64,000 nucleotides of DNA from Theristus sp. LFF4_11 (GCA_030248135.1 JASANC010003807.1:39088-103087); one strand, 5' to 3'; shown: positions 12,301 through 28,022, numbered from the stretch's first letter. The notes: generated from the sequence alone by a model not told the origin. Program-made: numbers and translations.

Positions 12301-15300
12301 GGTATGGGCGCCGTGTGCGTTTCGTGGCGTGCTGCGACCAGCCGAGCGGCCACCACGAGCACGACGACGACACCAGCGGCATTGCACATCGCTACAAGGC
12401 AGCGCTCGCTCTCATTGATGCTGACGAGCCGAGGACACCAACCTACAGGTGCAGTCTGCAGTCTGCTTGATCGCCGAGTTGTGTTTACTCGAGCGCATTA
12501 CTGTAAAACCCTGTTTCTTTCACCCATGCAACTATTCTTCAAATCTGATATCACCCTATCATGAGTCCTTTGTTGTGACGTGTTTGTTGCCGTGTTCAGC
12601 CAGGAAGGCATTTTCAAAGCGAAGCCCGTGACCGACAGCAGCGCAGCACACCGACACACGGCTGCGAGCGGCCCAAGCAGCAGCCAATCAGCGGCGCGCG
12701 CGAACAGCCCGAGCACAATTGTGCCAGATGCGGTCATCAAAGAGTGGCGGTGAGAGCGGCTGTGGTGCACAACTATTGATTCACAGCACTTTTGCAGCTG
12801 TATGAGTTGTATGACCAAGATATTGAAAGCTGATTGAGTGGATCATGTTTCCGGAAGAAAGCAACGTTTCAATTTTGTGAGGTTCCCTGCACGAACGATC
12901 TGTTGATGGCAATCCATTGTTTTTAATTTTGCAGTGCTATCGAAACGAGCCAGACTGTGCCGACGACGAGCACAGACGCAGCCTCGAGCGTTGATCTGTG
13001 CGATTTGCTGAGCGGGACACGCTTGGATGCAACGTCGCAAAAGGCGAACACACGCGTGCAGCAGCAATACCCGCTGTCACTCGAGGTATCACTGTCAGAT
13101 GAGGTCTTTCGATCGGGTTTGCTTGTTGATTGGCTGCTGCAAAGCACCGTTTTTTTTGACCGCCATATTTTGTGGCTTCGGTTTATCAGGAGGAGGGAGA
13201 AATGACGAAGCGTACGATTGAAGCGTCGAAACGTGCTGCTTCGGCGTCAAACGAGGTTTGTTGTGGCTCAGTGTTGTGGCTTATGTCAAAAAGTTAGCAT
13301 TTATGAGCTGTATCTGTGTGTGGTAATTGAATCAATGCTGAAACAGGAAACGAAAATCATTGGCGAGCCGTCGAGCACCGTGACTGCAAATACGACAGTA
13401 GGTTTATTTCTGTTGGCGGTTAAGCGGCATTCATGAAGCAGTATTTAGGGACGCATTAGCTGTGTTTTATGATGGCTGCGCCCTGCGTATCACTAGAGAT
13501 TGCTTTACGAATGCGAATGCCCCTTTTCGTTTGTGTGGTTACAATGACTTTGATTGCTTTTTGTTGCGCTGTTAGTTCATAGTTCATGTCTATTTTTGTG
13601 GAAACGCACATGTTCGTTGAAAGGAGCAATGATTGATGTTCAGGGGGCAACAGCAGCTGCACTCGCACACGCACGTCCGTTCCCATCCGCCAGCAATGCC
13701 GCAGAGGCAACGAAAACGAGCACACATTCAGTTGCAGCCAGCCAACCAGCAGCTCAGAGTGTTGCTCGTCACCGAACGACGAACGACACAACGCAAGCAC
13801 AAGGCTGGCTCTGTGACGTCACTGAGATCACGAACGTCAACGAGCACGATCAACTGAAACAGGCGATACAGCGCAGCCTCGACGAACAACGACGATGCGA
13901 ACAGGTGGGCACAGACGCATTTGAACGGGGCACACCGCTGATTGGCTGTGTATCACTGCGGCAAGTTGATTGGCTGAACACGGCCGCTTGATTACATTTA
14001 GCTTCAGCGCTGTTCTTTGTTCACTACAATCACGGGTTGCGAATGACTTGCATGTATTCTTTGTAGGAACGAGCACAGCGAGAAGACGAAGACCTGCGGC
14101 GTGCGTTGGAGGCATCCATTCAGGCGGAATGTTCGGTTCGTTGGGGAGTGGCTGTGTGTGATGACACGATTGCAAGGGTGCTCGCCTCTGAACAGTAAAA
14201 TGCACACAACTGTGCGCTTGCGTTCACGTCACATTCAGTCTGAGCTAATGAAACGTGTCGAGAACCAGCTCCCGATGCGACAAGTTGATTTGAGTGTTGT
14301 TCATGCGAGCGGCTGCATTGCAGGCTTGGCGCCGAACAGCCTCACCCGGTGGCGTGCGTCCGCTGCCAGTCATGACCGATGAGGCGCCGCTGGGCGCAGA
14401 GCGCGTGCGTCCGCAAGCACGTGACCTGCTCTCGGATGCCTGCCCGCGGCTGCCAGTGGAGCCACTGCAGCCGGATGTGATGCTCATATCGTTGCAGGAC
14501 ACTGACGCTGCACCTGGCGCCCTAACTGTTCGCATTTGCGTTTGCCTAATGCTTTTTGGGTTCTGTTAGGGCGTGTGCTTGTGTTCATGCACGAATGTGC
14601 GCGTGGAATGTCCAAGACACCAACAATTCGAAGAAGCAACTTATACTGCTTGTGGCAAAAAGTTGTTTTTTGGAAATGGAAACGGTCCATACCAAAAACC
14701 GTTACCAAAAGTTTTTTGCTGAAAATAATGATCTTTTTCACAGAAATATATGTTGTCCGTCTTTTTTTCACGTCTAGTCATGCGCCCGGTTCAACTCTGG
14801 CTGAGCTTTATCACAATTCTTTTCGCAACTTTCATTGCAGAAACAAGAAAACGGCGCAGTGGGCACCTCGATGCAGGAGCTGATGGACGACTTCGTGATG
14901 CGCTGCAACGGCAGCAACGAGGCGCCCTCGGTGTCGCAGTGCGAGCGATTGCCGCCAGTGCACTCGCAGCTGCCTTCGTCAGACACGGCACAGTCCACGG
15001 CGCCAACAGACACTCAACCGGAGCTACCTGCATCGATTGTGGGTCGTCGCATGGTTTCGTTTGATTATTGGCTTTTTTTTTAATTTCACTGCTTCCCGTT
15101 GACTTTTCAATTTGAGTGCAGTGACATTCTGATTGTTTTGTGACGTTGTGTCAGTCAGATTATAACAGATGGGCTGCACCGGATTGCAGTGTGATGTGCG
15201 TGTGTCGTTCGTTTGCAGACTGTCCGCCCGGAGCACTACGGCATCACCATGGCGCACGAGGCGTTTTGTGCGTTGTGCGCGCAGATCAGCGAACTGGCAC

Positions 15301-15661
15301 GACTCTCGAAAGCTGACGTCTCTGCTGCTCTTCTTTCTTTTTTTTGTGCTAAACAATTACAAACCTTATTGAAAGGGAATGTACAACCAGTTTCTTTTTA
15401 GTTCGGTGTGTTTGGCGAGCGAAACAGCTGAGGAACTGTTGTATGTATTTGATGACAGGGGTGATCAAATCATCACCAAAAGCGAGAGATATGAGAATGT
15501 TATCGGTGTACAACAGTTCTTTGATTGTGATCAGATTAGTTTCACACTTGCAGGCTTTACAAACGCTGCGCGCAATCAGCCGAAACAGCACCGACCCAAA
15601 ACGCTTCGATTTCATTTTGGAGCTGCTCGAGCAGACCCGTGCTTCTCAATCGATTGGTTGA
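9319..15661 (+). CDS. Tudor-domain protein with repeated modules and two UIMs (5' end not found)
   Basis: I do not recognise an ortholog. The proposed exons are 9319-9465, 9766-9951, 10222-10325, 10559-10621, 10701-10767, 10832-10905, 11032-11127, 11237-11344, 11434-11563, 11612-11697, 11906-12029, 12302-12448, 12600-12749, 12935-13085, 13190-13255, 13347-13397, 13644-13904, 14067-14135, 14324-14527, 14841-15038, 15219-15317 and 15554-15661 (TGA). All junctions keep frame except 11697/11906, where an exon or unusual donor is missed. The first two exons read as a Tudor fold (RWTRALV, then VLFVDVGDV and LRHVRSLP), which usually binds methylated arginine. Exons from 10832 to 12448 read as three modules of similar plan, each with a beta-rich start and a VGDEI- or VRF-like strand. 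Exons 13644 and 14067 carry two canonical ubiquitin-interacting motifs, DQLKQAIQRSLDE and EDLRRALEASIQAE. The middle is low-complexity Ser/Ala/Thr. The visible length is about 900 residues. The start and the single-gene status remain inference. Confidence 0.55.
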
Positions 15662-16252
15662 CGTTTGCGAGAATTCACAATCACGCTGCTGATGTTTTGT
15701 CATTCCAATTCACAGTATTTTTTCTTCTTCTCATTCGTCATTTCTTTGGTTGGAAACCGTTTTTGTTTTGTGTAGTGATGGGTTTTATGTGCAATGCAGT
15801 GGTGATTTTACTGTTTTGCCTTGTTGTCGGGTGCTGCTCGGGTACCACTTGCCATCGTCCTCGTTGGTGCTGTGTTCTCAAGTGATCAAATTGACTTTCT
15901 TATCTTTCGTACCGGTATGAATGGTTTTTGTAGGTACGTTTAGAATAGAGTAGGTGCTGCAGTCGGTTGTATCTTCTGCGTGGTGTAATTTCCATTGCAT
16001 ATGAGTGTTTCCGAGCAATTTACTGAATTTCCATAGTCGATTTGAATAAACTGTGTAGTCTGAAACGCTTGTGCTGTCTCAAATGAGTGAAAAACTGTTA
16101 GCGCCGTGAGCTGTTTGCAGTTGAACTTAGTAAACAGTGTACTTTTTAGCATGAATTAACATTGGTTTATGAATTATGAAACGCCATTAACACCTGCTGG
16201 CTGATCAGATAAGTGACAAACTTATTTGGTTTGTTTGGTAATTTCAGGCGAA

Positions 16253-17804
16253 ATGACTTCCTGTTTTGGAGGTTTGTTGGAATGCTGTCAAGGTCCGAGC
16301 TACACTGCGACAGCGAGCTACGCGCAGTTGAACGACGCATTGGGTGTGCAATTGGACACCAGTGCTATTGGCAAGTTTTTTACAATTTTCTTTTAAAAAC
16401 TTCTTGGGTTGTTTTCTTTCAGGTGTTTTGAATAAATCCAGCTTGTCTGTTTCCCACGAATCTGCATGAAAATCAGATATAATTCTGGAGCGGAGTTTGT
16501 AATGCTCAGGTTTAGTTTTTGTGATTTGCCAAGTTTATTCAGTTCTCTCGAAGTTTGCTATTCCACTTGCAACAGTTGCATAATTCTCATGCGATAGATT
16601 GCTTGCTATACTCAAACTAAACGGCCATGTTCTCTTCAGGCTCAGACGTGGTGATTGTGAAGAACGGCCATCGTGTCTGCGGCACTGGTGGTGCACTCGG
16701 CAACGCCCCAATTGTACAGAACAAAGCGTACTTTGAGGCGAAAGTGCAGCAAACTGGTCAGTCTTCGTTGAATCGCGTTGAAATTGAAACAAATAAAAAC
16801 TCACAATCCGCTGCTGTTTTGTTTTTTATTCTTGTATTTGGGGGTTTCTGGTGGTTGCTTTGCTTTCATTTACTTTTTTGTTATGATGTCGTTCATAATG
16901 CTCAGGCGTCTGGGCGATTGGTCTTGCAAACAAAGACGTGAATTTGAATGAACCAATGGGTGTCGATGAATCGTCGTGGGTGATCAAACAGGACTCTAAA
17001 GTGTACTCGAAAAACACGGAAATCGGCGCTTTCAATGAACCCGTCGAAGAGGGTGACGTTATTGTAAGATGGGCTTTGCACTTTTTTGTCCTAGAAAGGG
17101 AGCGAGTTCTGGTTTTACAGAATTGCTTCATCTGTGAAAATTAAGTCGATCACAAAATTCCCAAATGTTCACAAAGCTAAAATCGGCGCAGTTTGCCTGT
17201 AGTTGCTTGGTAATTTTTTTGTTTGATGCTAACTTCATCGCCATTCCAAAATCCGTTTGTCTGACCGCGAAATTTCCAGGGCATCACATACGATCACGAT
17301 GAGTTGACATTCTACAGAAATGGGCAGCCAACAAATTGTGTGATTCGAGGCATCAGGGCCCGTGATTTATATCCGGCGTTTTATGGTATGACCTATTTTT
17401 TTAAACGTGTCCCACTGAAATGACGTCATGTGCCGCCAAACATGCGCTTGTCGTTCACAGCAAACCAGACTTTCCGTCTAGCCGATTTCTTCCCGCAAAC
17501 AAATGGTGAATGTCGAATCAGTCACACCAAACTGACATTTTAGTGCCTGTACTTTGACAAACGGGCGTTTTTAAATCAAATACGTCATTTTAGTCCGGAC
17601 ACGTTTAAATAAATCCACAATAGTTTAGTTCTTGTTTTGGACAAAATAGCTTGAGGATTTAGAAATTGAGAAACTGTTCTTTTCAATGGCAATCTGTTTG
17701 TTTCAGTTGCGGATGGTGCCATACTGGACGTGAAGTTCAACCATTTCTGGCACGACGCACCCAGCGGCTTTGGTGAAATCATGCTGGAGCAAACGATTTT
17801 GTAG
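16253..17804 (+). CDS. SPRYD7: SPRY domain-containing protein 7 ortholog
   Basis: Five exons (16253-16370, 16640-16756, 16906-17063, 17280-17385, 17707-17804) encode 198 residues; vertebrate SPRYD7 has about 196. The N-terminus has a Cys-rich stretch as in the family. The SPRY fold follows: SDVVIVKNGHRVCGTGG, YFEAKVQQTGVWAIGLA, GITYDHDELTFYRNG and the C-terminal FGEIMLEQTIL, all collinear with the human protein. SPRY domains bind protein partners; the cellular role of this small protein is poorly known. Intron 1 has a GC donor (ATTG followed by gcaagt), and with that donor the frame and the expected residue G are kept. ATG 16253 is chosen because it gives the family length. Confidence 0.93.
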
Positions 17805-18104
17805 GGGTTGCAGTTGAGTCTCTCGTCATCTTTGAGTCTCTCTCTCATTTGAGTCTTCCAATTTTCCGATGTTCAAGTCGATCAATCAAGATTTCAAACA
17901 GTTTAAGTGCAGTTTTCTAGCTTCCGCTATTTTTTGGAATTGTTTTATGGATTGGTTTTCAGGCGTCCGCTTTATATTCTATTCTTTTGTGCTGGTTCAG
18001 TGCAATTTATGTGAAACCATGGTGTAAGTGCAGTGTATTTCACTCATTGGATTGTTTTGCAATGTGAACCGTCCATCATGAATGCTCCACACTACAGTTT
18101 ATCT

Positions 18105-18247
18105 CGCTGATATATGCAACTAGCTGATTGGTTGGTCATAACAATTCTCAGCGCTGATTGGTTAGCCATGAGCAATTCTCAGCGCTTATTGGTTGGTAAT
18201 GAGCAATTCTCAGCGCTAATTGGTTGGTCATTACGTCATGTTGCATA
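18105..18247. mobile_element. Short inverted-repeat element with four CCAAT-box repeats
   Basis: It begins GATATATGCAACTAGCTGATTGG and ends GTCATGTTGCATATC, so ATATGCAAC is inverted at the ends. Inside are four copies of a unit of about 34 bp containing 'gattggttggtcatgagca', each with an inverted CCAAT box (ATTGG). Related copies are at 30170-30245 and 63313-63455. It lies 300 bp beyond SPRYD7 and 1.5 kb before the PP2C gene. Confidence 0.7.
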
Positions 18248-19724
18248 TCTTTTTCAGATGGACTGTATATTTATTACAACAAGAACTTTTATCCATTTTT
18301 TCGTCCAAATGGGCAAAATAGGCTTTCAGAATTTATCACCTCATTCGTGATTCTTTTGTCGATAAAAATTCAAATCTGTAAACTGCTGCTCAATCTGAAT
18401 CTCAAAATAGTAAATTTCTATTGTCGAGGAAATTTCGACAGCCAATTCCAGTTTGGCTGTGTTTTAGATTAGATGAAATTATCCCAACGTTACCAAGGAA
18501 TCGCGTGCAAAAGCCAAGAACAAGTTGCACCAGCAGACTTCGTGATTTCTTGTGTTTACTTGTTAGTTGTTACCACAAGAAACTTGAAACAATCCGAAGC
18601 GTGTACATAACATATGATCGCACAAACAAACCAGAAAACGAAATGATACAGCACTACAAAAATCATACACACAGATCCAAAGCAGTCTGATCCAGTTTTA
18701 CCGTAATAAGAAGTGCAGCTAGCCGTTTGGCTGCTTTCTTGTGTTTCAGTGTCTCCGCTGTGCCACCCGGTATGACAATGCAAACGAACGAAAGACGCGC
18801 AGAAATGCAGCGCAAACGCTGACGTGTCAGTTTGCAATTTGCACCAACCAAGTGAGCCTGGGTACAACGTGCCCTTTTTGTTGTTGCGCAATCATCGTTT
18901 TTTTATGTTTGCCACCTCGTGTGAGCGTCGCTTTCACCTCGCAACGTTTGATCAGTTTTATGTCCTTGCGTTCCGTTTGGCAGTTGTGTGCGATTTCAAA
19001 ACCAGCTGTTGTGTCGCTCTCGCCACTTGTGCTGTGACTGCGTTATATTTTGAAAGCGAGTTTTTTGCATTGTGCTGCAACGTCTGTGCACTCAGTGCAG
19101 TGATCATACTGTCCGGGGTCTGGATGCTTCAACGCTCTCTGTTGTTTTCTTTGTGTGTGCTTTCTCGTTTGTTTCAGTGACTGATGATTGTTAGCACGCG
19201 GCAGCTGCCTTCAAATGATCAGTGTCGGTCCGCGATCATTCCAGGACAATTAGTTTGCTGTTGGAATTTCGCTGGATTTTAAAAAGTGTGAATTGGTTTT
19301 GCTGAAAGTTTATGCTTTTTATCTTGAAAGTTGCGTGTCTGTTTCTCTGTTCTTTGAGGAATGCTGTTTGGTTTCATCGTTTCTTTCGTGCTCACCATTG
19401 GATGTACATTGGCGACGAAGACATGTGCATAGCCGAGAGAAATTTTTCATTGAACAATCTTTCCTTCATTCGTCTATTTTTAGTTTCTGGGCCGGAAACA
19501 TATTATCTTCTTTATTTTTGAATATTTTCTGGAGCTGACAATAATGACGGTGAGTTGCTTGCAGCTTGCTTGCAGCTTTTGCCTGTATTTCATGCAGCCA
19601 GTTCGTTTCACAAGCACACACAACAGCCAGTGTTGAGTGCAGCCCCCTGAGCCGTTCGCATTGGCAGGCCTCTGTCGTGGCGCCCCGTTTGCTGTGCGGT
19701 GCCGGCCAGCTGGCCTCGTACACC
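18248..19724. other. Intergenic; no recognised gene
   Basis: Several short open stretches have plausible splice signals, for example 18749-18850, which ends in CQFAICTNQ before 'gtgagc'. They do not join into a protein I know. Hydrophobic frames at 18824-19180 are T-rich by composition and have no clear start or domain. 5' exons or the promoter of the PP2C gene probably lie here. Confidence 0.4.
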
Positions 19725-22700
19725 ATGGCACGCACTCTGACGCCGATGCGCGTCCGACGCACGCTCGCGAGCATGGCCGTCATGGTGGGCGTGAGGTCGC
19801 TGTGCTCCGTGAGCAGTCGCTTCGTGAGGACCTACCTGCTGCGCTACGAGTTCGCCGTCACGGTCGCCGTCGTATGGCTGCTCTTTTGGCTCTATCTGCA
19901 CTCGAGGCAGCATACAGGTCACTGGCTTCATTGTGTCATTACAAAGTTACATGCGTTCAAGAGCACCACATCACTGATGAGGCTAACCCTGTTCTGCATC
20001 TGATGTCGCAATGCAGAGAAACATCCTACAACTTGGCGACGTGTTCTAGTTCTGAACTGTGTTCATTTTTGATCGACCTCCTTCCACTGCAAGGCAGTTC
20101 GCCGCTGTCTGAGCACGAGCATGCCATGCAGTCTTGGGCGTTTTGCTGCAGGCAACGCGACTGAGAAGCGCGCGTCCGCGGGCGTGCCGTCGTTGGTGAT
20201 GCCGTCCTCGATGACGCCGTCAATGAGCGCAGCCTCCAAGGTCACCGAGCTCGTTGTGACCACCGACCGAGTGGGCGACGTGCGCTATGCGAACAGGATC
20301 TCGTTCAAAACTGCTGCCACCGACCGTGCGTCGCGTCGCTGAGATTCAGTTTGCGCTCGCTTTGTGACAGACAGAACGAACGAACTTTTGATCACATGCT
20401 TTGGAGTTTTGGACACTTGCTAGCATTTCAGTTGAGTGCTCTGACGAAATGGCTGTTCGGACATGGTGACGGCCATCTTGTGTGCTTTCACTTCAGTGTC
20501 ATTGCTTTCAACAAGCACCGTTTCCAGCGCACAAGCACGTGTGGTACGCGAGTGCACCAAACTTCACGTATTTCGCAGCGCAGGGCATCCGCCCGACCAT
20601 GGAGGACCGCATGGACTACATCTGCAATCAGCATTCCGCGCTCTACGCGCTCTATGACGGCCATGGGGGACCGGTGGGTCCCTGTTGTTACCGGTGCAAA
20701 TGTGAGCTTTCTCGGTACAGTAACAGTACATTTAGTTTTGTTTCAGTTTGTCGTCGACATGGTTGAGCGTTTGTTTGGGCTGTCTATATGGAGCTATGTC
20801 ACCAATCAAAAGCAGTCCGAGTGGAACCAAGTAAACTGTTCAATGATGTGCCACGGATTTGGTGTCATCTATAAACAATGCGACATCTATAAACCCATGG
20901 CACATGACGTAGTTTATACCGGGTGTGCGCATGCTCGCACAAGTTTGGACTTGAGAAATATTCCGCTTCATGTTTTTGCATATGTTTTGCTTTCCGTTGC
21001 TTTATATTTCGAATTTCGAAAACAGTTATTGCCACCCAGTTACCTAACTTGCTTATATTTGATGGTTGGGAGTGAATAAATGGGTGGCTTATAGAATCCA
21101 GAGAAGGAACAGACGATTGTCACTAAATTGTCTTTGTCTTCTCAGTTGCAAACACCATTTCCTTTTGGATCAACACCAAAGCAGTCACTGTCAGTGTTGG
21201 GCAAAGGCCAACAACCGACTTCTGCAGGTGACCTAAGGCTTCGCAAGCCTTTTATCAAGGAAAAATCGTCAACAAAATCTGTCACAAGGGTACAATATTA
21301 GCAGTTATACCAGTGACAAAGATGCGACCCCTTTCCAGTGGCAAAGTTGACCAAGAACTCTACAGAACTGCTGCCAGCTTTCAGGAACGCGCGTGTAAAT
21401 ATGCATTACACAAATGTACGGGGTGAGCCAAAAAAAGGTTCCATTTTCAAACTGCTGTCACTGGCTGGTATTTCAATATTATGAGCTGAAATTTTCAGCA
21501 TTGATAAAACATGTGATGCCATTTTTCTGACAAAATTTTTATCCAGTTTGGTCAAGTAAATTCAGTTTTACAGCACAATGTTTAAAAATTCCCAAATTTA
21601 AAAAAAAACGGATTTTTAACCAAGAATTTAACAACGAATCATTGCTCATAGACATCCAAATCATCATCGTTTGTCGTCCGGCAGCGGCTGGATGGAATTT
21701 TATGCGAAACTGGCGATTCACTGCAGAAAAACTTTCAGATTTCTCCACCAGATAGCACACCAGACCCGTTGTTCTGCTGTCCACTTAACCATGACGAAAC
21801 TGCAGAAAACTGAAACTGAAACACTGTTTTTATTCAAACCGCAGAAAAACTTTTCAAAAGAAACAAATTAACAGACAGAGCAACACAGAAAATAAAAAAT
21901 CAACTTAACAATTCTTTCTGTCGCAGTCGCATGGCTGCTGACTCGAGTCCGTTGTGAAACATCAGAATTTCGCTCGAAGTGCTCAAATGCAATTCAAGTG
22001 TGAGACCTTTCCACTCTGAGCTATCGAGATTTTGAACTATCGCGGGTATCCAAAAAAACCAATTTGTCACCTTCGCAACAGTTTCAAAATTGAATCACGC
22101 ATGTTGATACTAATTTTTTCTTGCACTCATTTCAGTCAATTTGTTGATTTTTCGAGTTTTTTTTAGAAAATCTGCCACAGTGAGCGCTAGGAATTATATA
22201 TCAGAAAAAAATTTTTGTCAGTAAAATGGCAACGCATGTTTTATCAGTGCTGAAAATTTCAGCTCATAATATTAAAACACCAGCCAGTGACAGCAGTTTG
22301 AAAATGGAACCTTTTTTTGGCCCACCCTGTATATGTTTTAGACATACACATGTCAGCTGTCAACACATGTGAGCATTATAAGAAAAGTAAACAATGTAAT
22401 TAAAAAAGATTTCTATTGGTAAAATATAAAACATAAAACGAAATAACAGCACGCATCATAACAAGCGTGTGGTTGCGCAAACCCGGTATACAAAATGAGT
22501 GTAAACCCAGGCGTGGGAAAGTGTGCGGGTTTATAGATGACCATTGACCGTGCCACGGTGTCTCGTCAACTTCACCGCTGATGTCTCGTTTTGTTTGCAG
22601 ATATTCACATCAGAAATACTGGCGCTTGACAAAAAGATCTTGGCGTCGGACGGTGGGGCGTACTTTGACAGTCCCGCCTACTCCGGTCTGTGTGTGGTGT

Positions 22701-23906
22701 TGTGTTCGCTTTGTCTGCAGCATTGTGAGCAACAGCTGCCGCACCTTTCGTGCAGGTTCAACGTTGCTTGCCGCCATCGTCTACATGTACCGCTATGTGA
22801 TCGTTGCCAACGTTGGTGACAGTCGTGCCGTGCTGTGCGACATCTATGGCAAGGCTCGCAACATCACTACCGATCATAAGCCGCATGTGGTCCGTGTCCG
22901 TCCGCAAACTTTGTGTTTTTTTGAAGTTTCTGGCTGTCCCCACCGATTCTAGAAACCCGATGATACTAAACTCCGGTGAATGACCGCTGAGAGTCCATTA
23001 AGTCAAAACCTACGCCAAGAAAAAGAGCAGCCTTTAAAGCTAGCTCGTTTCTGAGGGGCATCGCGCACCAATGCTCTGAGGCATAGCTCTGTTTTCGTGC
23101 CGAAAGTTGCGAGTGCCTAAAGGCTCGCAATGCTCGCCGTGCGTGCAGGAGAGCGAGCGCAGTCGCATTGAGGCGGCCGGTGGCTTCGTGGCGTTCAACG
23201 GCGTCTGGCGCGTCGGCGGCACGTTGGCGGTGTCGCGTGCGCTCGGCGACCGCTATCTCAAGGACAGCAGCGTGCTCACTGCCAGGCCGGACGTGCACGT
23301 CGTCGACATCGCCGTCGACAGGGCGCAGTTCGTGCTGTTGGCCACGGACGGACTCTGGGATGTCATCAGTTCACAGGCATGCTACGCGTCTGCATTGGGC
23401 GGTGTTGTGGTGGCAAATGCTCTGTGCACATGTTGCCTGCATTGGTCGACAGTTGAGCGTAAATCTTTGTGGTGGCAGTTCAGCGCAATTTCGTTTTAAA
23501 GCAGTCAATATGTGATTATCTTTTCCTTTGGTTTTGCGACTCAACGCGCAAATGGAGATGTGACAAATGTTATGCTTGAGGCGATGATTCAAAGTTGTGA
23601 AGTGACCCGTGTCTCTTGGATACGGTTGAGTCTCTGACCCATTTTGAATTACCTCATCACGCATGACCTGATTTCCTTTCGACGCCTGATTCGCAGAACT
23701 AAATGAAAAAACACTGCCAGGAAGCCGTTGATCTCGTCCTCCGACATGTCCGGGAGCGCGCGTTGCCCACGAACTCGTCCAGGCACCCCAATGCCAGTGA
23801 GCAGCAGTGGCTGTCAGCAGCGCAGCTGCTCGTGGACGCAGCCATTCGCAAGGGCTCCTTGGACAACGTCTCCGTCGTCATCGTAAATCTCACTGCCACC
23901 ACCTGA
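19725..23906 (+). CDS. PP2C-type protein phosphatase, PPM1L-like
   Basis: Eight exons (19725-19917, 20152-20325, 20528-20673, 20747-20830, 22601-22685, 22756-22886, 23149-23376, 23721-23906) give 408 residues. An N-terminal membrane segment (about residues 45-62, FAVTVAVVWLLFWLYL) precedes the phosphatase domain, as in the ER-anchored PPM1L, which dephosphorylates stress kinases. Metal-site motifs are present: RPTMEDR, YDGHGG, VANVGDSR, ATDGLWD and the final LDNVSVVIV. The domain lies collinear with PPM1L. Intron 4 is 1.77 kb because a mariner-type element (21417-22331) sits in it. Intron 7 appears to use a GC donor (CAG followed by gcatgc), which aligns ISSQ directly to EAVDLVL as in homologs; a GT donor 27 bp further would add nine residues. 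The exact subfamily is uncertain. Confidence 0.88.
21417..22331. mobile_element. Mariner-type MITE in PP2C intron 4
   Basis: A 915-bp element with arms of about 130 bp. The left arm starts TACGGGGTGAGCC and the right arm ends GGCCCACCCTGTA; with TA at both outer ends this fits Tc1/mariner insertion. The arms match base for base over most of their length ('aggttccattttcaaactg' on both). The core (about 21550-22200) has no transposase. Weakly similar inverted sequences at about 20860-20930 and 22470-22560 may be an older element around it. Confidence 0.8.
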
Positions 23907-23979
23907 CGATGACGACTGACCACGTTTACATCTGTATTATAATTTCGTCGTTATGGGTATTTCCCTTGGGGGGGGGACA

Positions 23980-24573
23980 ATTCCGGCTCGCTAATTCCGG
24001 CCTGAAGAATTCCGGCCCGCTCATTTCGGCCCGAAGAATTCCGGCCCGAAGAATTCCGGCCCGGAGAATTCCGGCCCGGAGAATTTTCGCCAGCACGAAC
24101 AATATTAAACCACACGGACACGAAGTGATTTTGGTAATGAAATAATAAAATAAAAATATCCATGTTCACATGTTACAGTGTATTTTCAATGATGTTCGTC
24201 CTGTTTGCTTTTTTGGAAAGTAAAATCTTTTGGAATTTTTTTTTTAAATAAATTTTTTAAAATAATAAATTTTTAATTTTTTTTATCATGAACAGGATTT
24301 GTGACCCTTTTACCTTATTAAAAAGGCTTGGCTTAGGATTAGGAACCTACAACAAGTCACTGCAAGCAAGTTCTAAACAAAAATTAAAAATTACTTAAGA
24401 ATTTATTTACCAAAAATCACTTTGTATACGTATGGTTTAATATTGTTCTTGCTGGCGAAAATTCTCCGGGCCGGAATTCTCCGGGCCGGAATTCTTCGGG
24501 CCGGAATTCTTCGGGCCGGAATGAGCGGGCCGGAATTCTACGGGCCGGAATTTCGCGGGCCGGAATAGTACAC
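23980..24573. mobile_element. Foldback-like element with tandem repeats in its arms
   Basis: The left arm (23980-24121) and right arm (24430-24573) are inverted and about 90 percent identical. Each arm is built from 7-8 tandem copies of a unit of about 15 bp, 'attccggcccgaaga', with small variations shared between arms. The arms end in unique 'ttttcgccagcacgaac'. The spacer of about 308 bp is AT-rich and non-coding. Inverted repeats made of short direct repeats resemble Foldback/Galileo elements. It lies 74 bp after the PP2C stop codon. A possible AATAAA for PP2C at 24144 lies in the spacer. Confidence 0.7.
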
Positions 24574-27781
<3,208 letters not shown>

Positions 27782-28016
27782 CGCGAAGCATTGCTTTGTT
27801 CCTGATCCACGTGCAGGCGTTTATTTTGTTTTGCGTTGTTGTGAGTTGCTTTGCACAGTTGAGTTGTTGTTGTTTTTGTAGCGGGTCACTGTTGTTCTGC
27901 TGAAAATCTGCGTGATTGTCATGTTTATTCCCCACTTGTTCTGCGGTCTCTGTGTTTCATCTTGTCACACGGTGATTCTCGTCTCCACTTGTTATGTTGT
28001 TTTGCAAGTTTATTCG

Positions 28017-28022
28017 AATAAA
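28017..28022 (+). terminator. Poly(A) signal of RUVBL1
   Basis: AATAAA lies 236 bp after the RUVBL1 stop and before the TOM22 start, on the coding strand. It is the first canonical hexamer after the stop. Confidence 0.5.

Noticed and set aside
18824..19180. 118-residue hydrophobic frame
   Set aside because: It lies in T-rich DNA, contains intron-like signals and has no domain or conserved start.
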